Source: an uncultured Rhodospirillaceae bacterium (GTDB lineage Bacteria; Pseudomonadota; Alphaproteobacteria; Azospirillales; Azospirillaceae). From it: DNA of 64,000 bases. The notes beneath the pieces are model-generated. The model was not told the DNA's origin. It did no database searches and saw only the letters and a program-made list of their open reading frames with translations. The position numbers and the translations under genes were made by a program. The stretch is taken from positions 1 to 64,000 of the forward strand of contig CALBDS010000003.1 of NCBI GenBank assembly GCA_937927415.1. The letters run 5' to 3'. This document shows, piece after piece, positions 17,459-25,755 of the stretch (positions within the stretch are counted from its first letter, which is position 1; each line of letters starts with the position of its first letter).

Positions 17459-17947
17459 ATGACCGAAGCCATGGGCATTCTGGAGCGCCGGCGGATCGAA
17501 GCCGAAATCCTGAAGCCGGTCTATGAGGAAATGGCTGCCCGCCTGGGCGATGCCGTGGCGCAGGAGATCTTAGGCGCCGCCATCACCAAGGCCGCCCTGG
17601 CCGCCGCGTCTTCCTTTGCCGCGTCGGAGCCGAACGGCACCAGCCTGCAAAGCTTCGCCGACCTTCAGCCCCTGTGGACCAAGGACGACGCGCTGCGCAT
17701 CGACGTGAAGCGGCAGGACGAAACGCATTTCGATTACAACGTCACCCGCTGCCGCTACGCCGAGATGTATCGGTCGATGGGGCTGGGGCACATCGGGCAC
17801 CTGCTGTCGTGCAACCGGGATGCCGCCTTCTGCACCGGCTACGACCCTCGCATCACCATGGAGCGCACCCAGACCATCATGGAAGGGGCGGAGCACTGCG
17901 ACTTCCGCTACACCTTCGATCCGGGGGCGGAGAAGGACGCGGGGTGA
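17459..17947 (+). CDS. ATC hydrolase-like protein 2
   Basis: A 162-residue cytoplasmic protein of the L-2-amino-thiazoline-4-carboxylate hydrolase family, more clearly recognisable than its operon partner. Typical family features are the NVTRCRYAEMYRSMG segment, LLSCNRDAAFCTGYDPRI and the C-terminal ERTQTIMEGAEHCDFRY with conserved Cys and His. The ribosome site is AAGGAGG. It is last in the liv-type operon. Its 3' end overlaps the convergent vapB-like gene by 40 nt. Having two such proteins bracket one transporter suggests either a heteromeric enzyme or two successive steps; both are inference. Confidence 0.8.
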   Translation: MTEAMGILERRRIEAEILKPVYEEMAARLGDAVAQEILGAAITKAALAAASSFAASEPNGTSLQSFADLQPLWTKDDALRIDVKRQDETHFDYNVTRCRYAEMYRSMGLGHIGHLLSCNRDAAFCTGYDPRITMERTQTIMEGAEHCDFRYTFDPGAEKDAG

Positions 17948-18156
17948 GGAGGACGGCTTTCCTCCACGTCCGCGCGCCGTGGGGGAACCGCTTCCAGAAA
18001 AGGCTCGCTACCGCCCAGCCGGGCGAGCCGCTTGGCGCTTTCGCGCTCGACAAGGGCTTTCAGTGCTTCCCCCACCAGCACGGATGTGTCTGTAAGGCCG
18101 GTCAACGCCTGAGCCTTGGCAAGCAGCCGATCATCGAGTGCAAGCACTGTCCGCAT
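17908..18156 (-). CDS. Orphan VapB-type antitoxin
   Basis: An 82-residue protein whose N-terminus (MRTVLALDDRLLAKAQALTG) and following helix (SVLVGEALKALVERES) match VapB antitoxins with a ribbon-helix-helix-like fold. The start at 18156 is supported by a GAGAGAGG site. In intact modules vapC follows directly; here the downstream sequence is the convergent ATC-hydrolase-like gene, and no PIN-domain toxin is seen. The C-terminal ~30 residues (PPRRADVEESRPPHPASF...) run into the antisense of that gene and may be a decayed tail. It could be a relic, or neutralise a toxin elsewhere. Confidence 0.65.
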   Translation of the reverse strand: MRTVLALDDRLLAKAQALTGLTDTSVLVGEALKALVERESAKRLARLGGSEPFLEAVPPRRADVEESRPPHPASFSAPGSKV

Positions 18157-18222
18157 GGGAACCTCTCTCAAGGCAGGGGGCACATCAATCCCATATGGGA
18201 AAGTGTCACGATAAACATTCAC

Positions 18223-18345
18223 TCATCGTCATTCCCGTGAAAACGGGAATCCAGGCGTTGAGCCGCGATCAGCGGCGACATGAATCCCAAGATTTCCCCC
18301 TTGGAAACACCTTCTGGACCCCAGCCTTCGCTGGGGTGACGATGA
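18223..18345. repeat. Small palindromic intergenic element (MITE-like)
   Basis: A 123-bp element bounded by perfect 9-bp terminal inverted repeats TCATCGTCA (18223-18231) and TGACGATGA (18337-18345). Inside the left end is the hairpin ATTCCCGTGAAAACGGGAAT (18231-18250), inside the right end CCCCAGCCTTCGCTGGGG (18319-18336). The ATTCCC-N8-GGGAAT core resembles intergenic palindromes found widely in proteobacteria, such as the neisserial dRS3 repeat. It sits between the vapB-like gene and the chemosensory operon end and could also terminate transcription. Confidence 0.75.
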
Positions 18346-18388
18346 AAAATTGTTTGCTGCGGATCCACTGCAAAAGATGTAAGTGCCC

Positions 18389-20218
18389 CTATCCCGCCGC
18401 CTCGTCTCCACGGGCCAGCGTCATTTCCGCCCGCCGGCGGGTGTCGTCGGTGAGGGAGGCCAGACCGTTCATGGTGGTGGCGATTTCCGCACTGGCCGCG
18501 GCGTTGGCCTGGGAAATCCGCGACAATTCACCCAGGGCCGCTTCGACGCGGGCGAAATCCTCCTGCCGGCGGGCCATCTCCGCCACGATGTCGCCGGCCA
18601 GACGGTCGGTGTCGCCGATGCCGTCCGACACCTCGCGCATCCGCCGTTCCACCTCGGCGGCCATGCGCAGGCCGTGGCCGATGTGATCGTCGGTGCGCCG
18701 CGCCAGATCGGCGATTTCCTTGGCCAGCGTCAGCGTTTGCTGCGCCAGCGTGCCCACCGACACCGCCACCACCGAGAACCCCCGCCCATGCTCCCCCGCC
18801 CGCGACGCTTCGATGGAGGCGTTCAGCGACAGGATGTTGGAATGGGCGGCCAGCTTGCCGATGGCCAACGTGACGCGGTTGATTTCCTGGCTCATACCGG
18901 CGATGGCGCGCACCGCCCCGGCCATGGCGTCGATGTCGGCCAGACTTTCGGCCAGGCGCTCGGCGGCGGAGCGCGAGCGTTCGCGGCCGTCGGCGGTCAG
19001 CGCCCCCACCTGCCCCATGGCTTCCTGGGTTTCATGGAACGACTGGCGCAGCCGGGCCACGGATTCCGTTTCCGCCTGCACCCCGTCGGAAATGCGGCTG
19101 ATGGTGGCCGCCGCCTGATCGGTGGCGACCGACACCTGCAAGGTGGCCTCCACCACGCTGCGGGACAGGGCGTGGGATTCCTCCAGCGCCGCCTTGAACC
19201 GGCGCATGGCGTCGGCCAGTTCGGCGGTTTCATCCGCGAACCGGGCCGCCGGCACTTCGGTGGTCATGTCGCCGTTGGCAAGCCGGCGTAAAGCACCCGT
19301 CATCTGGCGCAACGGCACGATCACGCCGATGCGCACCAGCATCACCACCGCCAGGAACGCCACCAGCGACAGCCCGGCGCTGATCAGGATGAAGGAGGTG
19401 CGCTCCTGCTCCGCCGCGGTGATCCGCTGGGAAATCAAGGCGGTGAACCAAGCCGAGACCGTTTGGGAGAAACGGCCCGCCGCGTCCAGCGCGGAATTCA
19501 GGGCGGCGGGGTCCACGCCCTCGGATTCCAGGGTGTGCAGGAGGTTTTCCATGGCGTCGGCGAACGGCTTGTGGCTCTCGTCCAGCGCCGCTTTCAGGGC
19601 CGGATCGCCCAACGGCCCTCCGGCGGTCGCCACATCGTCGGCGATGGCGGTGAGCATGGCGGCGATGCGGCCGGCGTACATCGAAAGATCGGCGGGCCGG
19701 GCCGAGGTGCCGGCAGCGCGGGCCGGGCGCTGGCGCAGGTCGATGATCTGCTCCCGCAGATCGGCCACTTGCGCCGCGAAGATGCTGCCCAGAGCCAACG
19801 GTGCGATCTGCGGATCCAGCAGGATGCCGCTGCGGGCATGGATGTGGCGGGCCAGCAGGCGCAGGGTGCGGCGGGTTTCCGTGCGCACCATGGTGCGCTC
19901 CTTGGAAATCAGCAGGGCTTCGGCCTCCTGCGCCAGATCGGCCACGCCCAGGGCGGTACCGTAACGCTGGCGCAGCGGCTCCAGCGTCTTGGCGAGCGCC
20001 ACACCGTCGATGGGGCGGTTGAGCACGATGCCGTGGCTGAGGTCGGCGTGAACGGACTCGATCACCTGCAAATAGGCGGCCCCGTCCAATTCCCCCCGCG
20101 ACCGCAGGATGCGGTCGTTGATGGACGACACCCCCGTCCACACCCCATAGCCCACCGGCACCAGGAACAAGCCGGCGGCGCAGGCAAGCCGTGTCGCAAT
20201 GCTTATCCGGCGAAACAT
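18389..20218 (-). CDS. Methyl-accepting chemotaxis protein 1
   Basis: A 609-residue transmembrane receptor. TM1 spans about residues 8-30, a periplasmic helical sensor about 30-270, TM2 about 273-298, followed by HAMP (PLRQMTGALRRLANGDM) and the cytoplasmic coiled coil whose hairpin tip is HSNILSLNASIEASRAGEHGRGFSVVA, split near 456-482. The tip differs from the usual AxQTNLLALNAAIEAARAGE (Thr-Asn-Leu replaced by Ser-Asn-Ile, Ala-Ala by Ser-Arg changes), as does the neighbouring MCP. No C-terminal CheR-docking pentapeptide is present. It overlaps the end of cheA by 16 nt and is the last gene of the operon. Confidence 0.9.
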   Translation of the reverse strand: MFRRISIATRLACAAGLFLVPVGYGVWTGVSSINDRILRSRGELDGAAYLQVIESVHADLSHGIVLNRPIDGVALAKTLEPLRQRYGTALGVADLAQEAEALLISKERTMVRTETRRTLRLLARHIHARSGILLDPQIAPLALGSIFAAQVADLREQIIDLRQRPARAAGTSARPADLSMYAGRIAAMLTAIADDVATAGGPLGDPALKAALDESHKPFADAMENLLHTLESEGVDPAALNSALDAAGRFSQTVSAWFTALISQRITAAEQERTSFILISAGLSLVAFLAVVMLVRIGVIVPLRQMTGALRRLANGDMTTEVPAARFADETAELADAMRRFKAALEESHALSRSVVEATLQVSVATDQAAATISRISDGVQAETESVARLRQSFHETQEAMGQVGALTADGRERSRSAAERLAESLADIDAMAGAVRAIAGMSQEINRVTLAIGKLAAHSNILSLNASIEASRAGEHGRGFSVVAVSVGTLAQQTLTLAKEIADLARRTDDHIGHGLRMAAEVERRMREVSDGIGDTDRLAGDIVAEMARRQEDFARVEAALGELSRISQANAAASAEIATTMNGLASLTDDTRRRAEMTLARGDEAAG

Positions 20219-23073
20219 GGGCGATCCCCCTCCCCCGATTCCTGTGCGATAGCCATCCCGTCCGGCCCCAGCCGTTCCACGGCCAGAGCGATCAGCGCCT
20301 GGGTGTCGAGCGCGAACATGATGCCGCCGGTGCCGATCACCGCGGTTCCGGCGATCAGCGGGTTGCGTTCGATCAGCGGGTGCATCTGTTTGAAAAACAC
20401 CTCGCGCCGCACCGGCTGGCTTTCGATCAGCAGGCCCAGTTCGGTTTCGCCGGTGTCCAGCACCGCCACCAGAACCTTGCCGTCGCCCAGCGGTGCGGGG
20501 TCCCCCAGCCCCAGCAGGGCGGCGCAATCCACCACCGGCAGGAACCGCCCGCGCAGCGACAGCGCCATGCGCCGGCCCACGGGCTGCACATGGCTGGCCG
20601 GCACCTCCACCACCTCGCGCACCACCCGTTCCTGCACCGCCACCGTCTGGCCGCGCAGGCTGAAGGCAATGACCCGCTGCATGGCCGCCGACACCGGGAA
20701 TTCGATCACCATGCGGGTGCCGGCGCCGGGACGGCTGGCGATGGTCAGATGCCCGCCCAGCTTCTTGATGGCGTTGACCACGATGTCCATGCCCACCCCG
20801 CGGCCGGAGGTGGCCGTCACCTCGTCGCGGGTGGAAAAGCCGGGCAGCAGGATCAGGCGGGTGGCTTCGTCCTCGCTCAGGCTTGCCGCCTCCGCGGCGG
20901 CGATCAGGCCCTTGGCGACCGCCTTGTCGCGCACGCGGGCGGTGTCGATGCCGCCGCCGTCGTCCTCCACCTCGATCACCGCGTGGCTGGTGCCCTGGCG
21001 GGCGCGGATGCGGATGGTGCCTTCGCGCGGCTTGCCGGCGGCGGCGCGGCGGTCGGGGTGTTCGATGCCGTGATCCACGCTGTTGCGCACGATGTGGGTC
21101 AGCGGATCGACCAGCATTTCGATCATCGCCTTGTCGATGCGCACATCCTCCCCGGCGGTGACCAGGGTGACCTCCTTGCCCACCAGAACGGCGGTGTCGC
21201 GGATCGGGCGCATCAGGCGGCTGAACAGCGTGCCGATGGGCACCACCCGCAGCGTCAAGGCGCCGTCGTAGAGCGAGCGCACCGTCCGGTCCAGCCGCCG
21301 CATGGTGTCCTGCAGCATCCGCCCGGCCCCCGGAGCCGCGGTCTTGGCGTCCAGCAACAGCCCCAGCGCCGTCAGCCCCAGCCGCAATTCCCCGATCTGG
21401 TCCATGAAGGAATCGATGGCCGCACTGGGCACCCGCACCACCGCGTCGGCGGCCCGCGGCGCCCCCGCCGCGTCCGCGGGGCGCGGGGTCGGCGGCGGGG
21501 GGGCCGGAACCGGCTGGGCTGGAACGGGAACGGCGGGGACCGCCGCCGGGGCGGGCATCCCCCCACCCCCGGCGGCGATGTCGGCCAGGGAGGGAACCGC
21601 CGGCTCCCCGCCGCCGTCCACCCGCTCGGTCCCCGCCACGGCCCCCGGCCCCGCGGGACGGAGGGAGCGCAGGCAGCGAAGGGCCGGATCGGCATCGGCC
21701 AGGGTGCGCGCCAGGGCGTCGGCGGTTTCGCCCTCGTCCAGCGTGACGAGATACTCGAACAGCCCGGCCCCCAGGTCGAGCCGCGAGCGGTTGTGCAGCG
21801 TGGTGCGGGCGAACACGGTTTCCGTCACCGCATCCACCGCGTGGGAATCGCTTTCCAGATCCAGCAGGATCAGCGCCGCCGCCCGCCCGGCGGCGATGGC
21901 GGCATCGAGACGCGCCAGCACCTCCGGCGGCCAGGGGCGCGCCGCGCCGGTGGGATCCAGAGGGACGGCGCCGGCGTCCGCCAGCCCGATGCCGGCAGCC
22001 GCAAAGCAGGAATCCCGCAGCGCCGCCGTCTCCTCCACCGGCAGGGGCATGGCGGAGGGGAGTGCGATGCCGATCAGGGCGAAGATGTCGGCCACCTCGT
22101 CCACCGGCCCGGCGTCCTCGCCCAAAAGACGGCGGGCGGCGACGAATTCGGCCAGTTCGGCGGCGGTGTCCAACTCCATCCCCGCCAGCAGGCGGGCGGC
22201 GTGCAGCCACCCCGCCGGATCGTCGGGGCAGGATTTCAGGGTGCCGGCGTGTTCCAGCAGCAGGTCGGCGAACGGCCCCTCCAGTGCTGCGGTCAGGGCG
22301 AAAACCCCCAGCAACCCGCCGCTGGCCGCTTCGGCCCCACGCAGGCGGGTGATCAGATCAAGCCAGAACCACCGGGGATCGCCCGCCGCGACCGCCAGCC
22401 GGCGGGCGGCAATCGCCACCCCGTCCAGCCCGGCCTGGGACGCCGCCTCGTCCAGGGCCAGGGCGGCGTCGGTCACATCGCCCCCGTCGATGACGCCGAT
22501 CAGCCCCAGCACCGCATCCTGGATCGCCAGCAGGGCATCATTCCCGATGTCCAGAATCGGGGCCACCGGATCGACGGCAGGGCTTTCGGAGGTGGGGTTT
22601 TCGGATACGGGCGGCGGCGGGGCCGGGGATGGTGCCGGACCCTTGGCCGGTGCGGTCTCGGGCGCCGGGGCCAGATGACTTTTCAGCCGCCGCACCACCG
22701 CATCGTTGACCGGCTGGTCCTGACGGGTCGCCATGGCGGTGTCCTGCAGCCGCCGCATCTCGTCCACCGCTTCCAGCAGCGCGCTGACCAGATCGGGGGT
22801 CAACGCGCGGCGGCCGGCGCGCACCAGATGCAGCACATCCTCCGCCGCGTGGGCCACGGTTTCGATGCAGCGCAGCGCCAGGGCCGCCGATCCGCCCTTG
22901 ACCGAATGGAAGGCGCGGAACAGCTCGTCCACCCGCCCCGGATCGACCGGGGACGCCGCCAGGATGGTTTCCACCGCGTTCAGATATTCGTCCAGTTCGA
23001 CGGCGAACAGCGCCCAGAACTCGTCAAACGGATCGTCCAGCCCCTGGCCGTCCCCGGCGGCGAAACCCGTCAT
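20203..23073 (-). CDS. cheA: Chemotaxis histidine kinase CheA, with atypical middle region
   Basis: A 956-residue kinase. An N-terminal Hpt domain has the phosphorylated His56 in RAFHSVKGGSAAL. The dimerisation domain begins near 540 (IDSFMDQIGELRLG), the ATPase has the N-box HIVRNSVDHGIEHP near 660, G1 DDGGGIDTARV and G2 GRGVGMDIV, and a CheW-like domain ends the protein. The ~430 residues between Hpt and dimerisation domain do not show a P2 (CheY-binding) domain; they contain helical segments and two Pro/Ala linkers. It phosphorylates the operon's response regulators and CheB. It overlaps cheB by 4 nt and the MCP by 16 nt. Confidence 0.92.
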   Translation of the reverse strand: MTGFAAGDGQGLDDPFDEFWALFAVELDEYLNAVETILAASPVDPGRVDELFRAFHSVKGGSAALALRCIETVAHAAEDVLHLVRAGRRALTPDLVSALLEAVDEMRRLQDTAMATRQDQPVNDAVVRRLKSHLAPAPETAPAKGPAPSPAPPPPVSENPTSESPAVDPVAPILDIGNDALLAIQDAVLGLIGVIDGGDVTDAALALDEAASQAGLDGVAIAARRLAVAAGDPRWFWLDLITRLRGAEAASGGLLGVFALTAALEGPFADLLLEHAGTLKSCPDDPAGWLHAARLLAGMELDTAAELAEFVAARRLLGEDAGPVDEVADIFALIGIALPSAMPLPVEETAALRDSCFAAAGIGLADAGAVPLDPTGAARPWPPEVLARLDAAIAAGRAAALILLDLESDSHAVDAVTETVFARTTLHNRSRLDLGAGLFEYLVTLDEGETADALARTLADADPALRCLRSLRPAGPGAVAGTERVDGGGEPAVPSLADIAAGGGGMPAPAAVPAVPVPAQPVPAPPPPTPRPADAAGAPRAADAVVRVPSAAIDSFMDQIGELRLGLTALGLLLDAKTAAPGAGRMLQDTMRRLDRTVRSLYDGALTLRVVPIGTLFSRLMRPIRDTAVLVGKEVTLVTAGEDVRIDKAMIEMLVDPLTHIVRNSVDHGIEHPDRRAAAGKPREGTIRIRARQGTSHAVIEVEDDGGGIDTARVRDKAVAKGLIAAAEAASLSEDEATRLILLPGFSTRDEVTATSGRGVGMDIVVNAIKKLGGHLTIASRPGAGTRMVIEFPVSAAMQRVIAFSLRGQTVAVQERVVREVVEVPASHVQPVGRRMALSLRGRFLPVVDCAALLGLGDPAPLGDGKVLVAVLDTGETELGLLIESQPVRREVFFKQMHPLIERNPLIAGTAVIGTGGIMFALDTQALIALAVERLGPDGMAIAQESGEGDRPCFAG

Positions 23074-24239
23074 GGCTGCCCGGCCCCCTGCTTCCCGGCC
23101 ATAGCGGCGAGCCGCTGGCCCAGCGTGGCCGGAGCCTGCACGTCCGACGCCAGACCGGCCTCGATCACCGCCCGCGGCATACCCCAGATGACCGCCCCGG
23201 CCGGATCCTGCACCAAAATGGCACAGCCGCGCTGGGCCAGCGCCCGCGCCCCGTCGCAGCCGTCGTTGCCCATGCCGGTCAGCACCACCCCGACCGGACG
23301 GCGGGCGGTCAGGGCGGCGGACCGGAACAGAATGTCGGCGTTGGGGCGATAGACGGCACCGCCGCCGTCCACCGCGCGCACGGCCAGCACGCCCGGACGC
23401 CGCCGCACCACCTCCGCGTTCCGGCCGCCGGGCAGGATATAGACGGTGCCGGCGGCCAGTTCGGTGCCGTCCGCCGCCTCGACCACCGGGGCTTTCAGCA
23501 GGTCGGCCAGCGTATCGGCCAGACTGCGGCTGAACATCGGCGGGATGTGCTGGGCGACGACGATGGGGGCCGGAAACGGCACCATGGGCGCCAGCAGGTC
23601 CGGCAGGGTCTGCGGCCCGCCGGTGGACGCCGCCACCACCACGATGTCGGGTGCCCCGCCGTCCGCCGTGCGGATGGACGGGCGGGGCAGCGGTACCGCC
23701 GCCGCCGCAGGGGGCAGGGCCGGACGGGCGGGTGCCGCGGGTGCACCTGCCGGCGGCGGCGGGGACGGCCGTGGAGAGGAGGGCGGCTGGACGGTTTCCC
23801 GCCCGGCGATGGTGGCGGCGGCGGCCAGCCGGGCGCGCAGCAGGTCGCCGACCTGGGCCAGATCGACCTGGAAGTGCTCCGACGCCTTGGGCACGAAATC
23901 CATGGCCCCGGCCTGCAGCGCCGCCAGGGTCAGCGCCGCGCCCTGGGTGGTGAAGGCGCTGACCATGATGAAAACCGGCCGGGAACCGGGGCCGGGGCGG
24001 ATGTCCCGCAACACCCCGATGCCGTCCAGCCGCGGCATGTCGATGTCCAGGGTCACGATGTCGGGGGACAGGCGGCGGATGGCCTCCAGCGCCGCGATGC
24101 CGTCGCCGGCCTCTCCCACCACGGTGAAACCCGGCGCCTGTCCGACGATGTGGCGCAGCGATGCCCGCATGAAGGCGGAATCATCCACGATCAGAACCCG
24201 CAGCGAACCCGGCGAGGGGCTTTGGGGGGGCATGGTCAT
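23070..24239 (-). CDS. cheB: Protein-glutamate methylesterase CheB
   Basis: A 389-residue response regulator with an N-terminal receiver (LIVDDSAFMR, phospho-Asp in VTLDIDMPRLDG) and a C-terminal methylesterase (catalytic Ser in VVAASTGGPQTL, His in VVAQHIPPMFS, Asp in VLTGMGNDGCDG). The linker near 150-195 is rich in Pro and Ala. It demethylates or deamidates receptor glutamates. There is no cheR in the operon, so the methyltransferase must come from elsewhere. It starts in the ATGA overlap with the CheW gene. Confidence 0.94.
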   Translation of the reverse strand: MTMPPQSPSPGSLRVLIVDDSAFMRASLRHIVGQAPGFTVVGEAGDGIAALEAIRRLSPDIVTLDIDMPRLDGIGVLRDIRPGPGSRPVFIMVSAFTTQGAALTLAALQAGAMDFVPKASEHFQVDLAQVGDLLRARLAAAATIAGRETVQPPSSPRPSPPPPAGAPAAPARPALPPAAAAVPLPRPSIRTADGGAPDIVVVAASTGGPQTLPDLLAPMVPFPAPIVVAQHIPPMFSRSLADTLADLLKAPVVEAADGTELAAGTVYILPGGRNAEVVRRRPGVLAVRAVDGGGAVYRPNADILFRSAALTARRPVGVVLTGMGNDGCDGARALAQRGCAILVQDPAGAVIWGMPRAVIEAGLASDVQAPATLGQRLAAMAGKQGAGQP

Positions 24240-25186
24240 GACGCCTCCGCACCGATCAGATCGCGCACCAGGGCCGCCCCGGTGACGAGTGCTATGGCCC
24301 GGTCGCCCATCCGCCCCACCCCATCGACACCCGGAGCGGGAAACCAGCCGGGATCGGCACTGTCCAGCACCAGCGGCAGGGGCCGTTCGATGGTATCGAC
24401 CCGCAGGGCCAGCGGCCCCAGCGGCGACCCCAGCACCACGAAATGCCACGCCCCGCCATCGGCGGGCGGGGATGCCAGATCCAGAACCGGAACGATGGAC
24501 CCGCTCATTTCCACCGCATGGCGCAGCGGCGCCCGCCCGCCGGGGATCCGCACCATGGTCTGCCGGTACAAGATGCGCCGCACGTCGCGGTAGGCGGAGG
24601 CATAGGCGCGCCCGCCGATGGTATAGACCAGCGACAGCGGTTCCCCGCCGCGCGATGCCGCCGCAACCGGCGCCGGGGCCACCGTCAGGGCCGCATCGGC
24701 CACCGCGGTCGGCACATCGTCCAGCCCGTCCGCCGCCAGCAGAAAGGCCCGCCCCTCCGGCTCCAGCGATGCCGCCGACCGGCACAGGCGCCCCGGCGGC
24801 ACCCACGGCGCCGGGGCGACGGCGGCGGGACGGCGGAAGCCCAGGATGGTGTCGGCCAGAATCCCCGCCACGCGCCCGGCCCCACCCCCGGCGTCCCGCC
24901 GCTGGAGCAGCAGCACATCCCCCTCCGCCCGGACCGGACGGTCGAAGATGGCCGCCGGGTCGATCACCGGCACGAACAGGGAGTCATGCAGCAGCACCCC
25001 CGCCACCAGCGCCACCGACGACACCGGGTCGGACAGGACCGGCGCTTCGAGGATTTCGCGCAGGTCAGCGGCGGGGCAGCAGAACAATTGCCCGTCCCGC
25101 TCGAACGCCAGCACTGATCCGGCAACGCCCGGATCGTCCGGCACGGCCATGGAAGAGGGCGCGGATGGTACAACCGGCACGCTCAT
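24236..25186 (-). CDS. Coupling protein with two CheW domains
   Basis: A 316-residue protein made of two CheW-like domains, residues about 22-165 and 185-310, instead of the single ~150-residue domain of CheW. The first contains VLAFERDGQLFCCPAADLREIL, the second LSLVYTIGGRAYASAYRDVRRI and VPVLDLA. It should couple the MCPs to CheA in the array; the double form could bridge neighbouring units. It overlaps cheB and the preceding regulator by 4 nt each. Confidence 0.85.
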   Translation of the reverse strand: MSVPVVPSAPSSMAVPDDPGVAGSVLAFERDGQLFCCPAADLREILEAPVLSDPVSSVALVAGVLLHDSLFVPVIDPAAIFDRPVRAEGDVLLLQRRDAGGGAGRVAGILADTILGFRRPAAVAPAPWVPPGRLCRSAASLEPEGRAFLLAADGLDDVPTAVADAALTVAPAPVAAASRGGEPLSLVYTIGGRAYASAYRDVRRILYRQTMVRIPGGRAPLRHAVEMSGSIVPVLDLASPPADGGAWHFVVLGSPLGPLALRVDTIERPLPLVLDSADPGWFPAPGVDGVGRMGDRAIALVTGAALVRDLIGAEAS

Positions 25187-25755
25187 GCCCCCTCCCCCGC
25201 CGCCGGGGCGCCTCTCAGCAGGTCTTCCAGGCTGGGGCCGTCGTCATCGTCCCCGGGGTCGGCCGGGGCATCGTCGTCCCCGCCCAGCACCTCGTCCGGC
25301 GGCTCCACCCCGCCGGCCAGCTCCTCGGGCAGCGGCGGGGCCAGCACGGCGCGCAGGGCGGCCAGGATGGCCTGTCCACGGGTGCGGGCCAGATCGGGGC
25401 TGATGGCCCCGGACGGCTTGGCCACCACCGCATCGGCCCCGGCCTGCAGCACGGCCCGGCGTTCCGGCGTGCCCAGATCCGCCGCCGACGACACCACGAC
25501 CACCGCCGCCCGCGACACGGCGCGGATGGCCGGCAGCGCCTCCCGCCCGCCCAGAACCGGCATCTCCAGATCCAGCAGGCACAGGTCGGGCTGTAGGGCG
25601 CGGGCCTGTTCGATGGCCTGCCGCCCGTCGGCGGCGGTCCCGGCCACCCGCAAACCACCCTCCTCCACCAGCCGCGTCAGCAGCGCGCGCATCATGGAGG
25701 AATCATCGACGATGAGGACGCCGGGCAGGTCGGCGGAGGGCGCGGCGGCGGTCAT
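25183..25755 (-). CDS. CheY-like response regulator with acidic C-terminal tail
   Basis: A 190-residue protein: a receiver domain (LIVDDSSMMRALL, phospho-Asp in LLDLEMPVLGG, then VVSSAA and Lys in VAKPSG) and a C-terminal tail of ~55 residues rich in Asp and Glu (GGDDDAPADPGDDDDGPSLEDLLRG). A GTG 3 nt upstream (25758) is an alternative start. The receiver is close to CheB/CheY types, but no output domain is recognisable; the tail may be a docking motif. It overlaps the CheW-like gene by 4 nt. Confidence 0.83.
   Translation of the reverse strand: MTAAAPSADLPGVLIVDDSSMMRALLTRLVEEGGLRVAGTAADGRQAIEQARALQPDLCLLDLEMPVLGGREALPAIRAVSRAAVVVVSSAADLGTPERRAVLQAGADAVVAKPSGAISPDLARTRGQAILAALRAVLAPPLPEELAGGVEPPDEVLGGDDDAPADPGDDDDGPSLEDLLRGAPAAGEGA

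Noticed and set aside
20191..23352. 1053-codon plus-strand open frame
   Set aside because: It is antisense to cheA, whose Hpt, ATPase and CheW motifs are unmistakable; the plus-strand product is low-complexity His/Gln/Gly/Arg.
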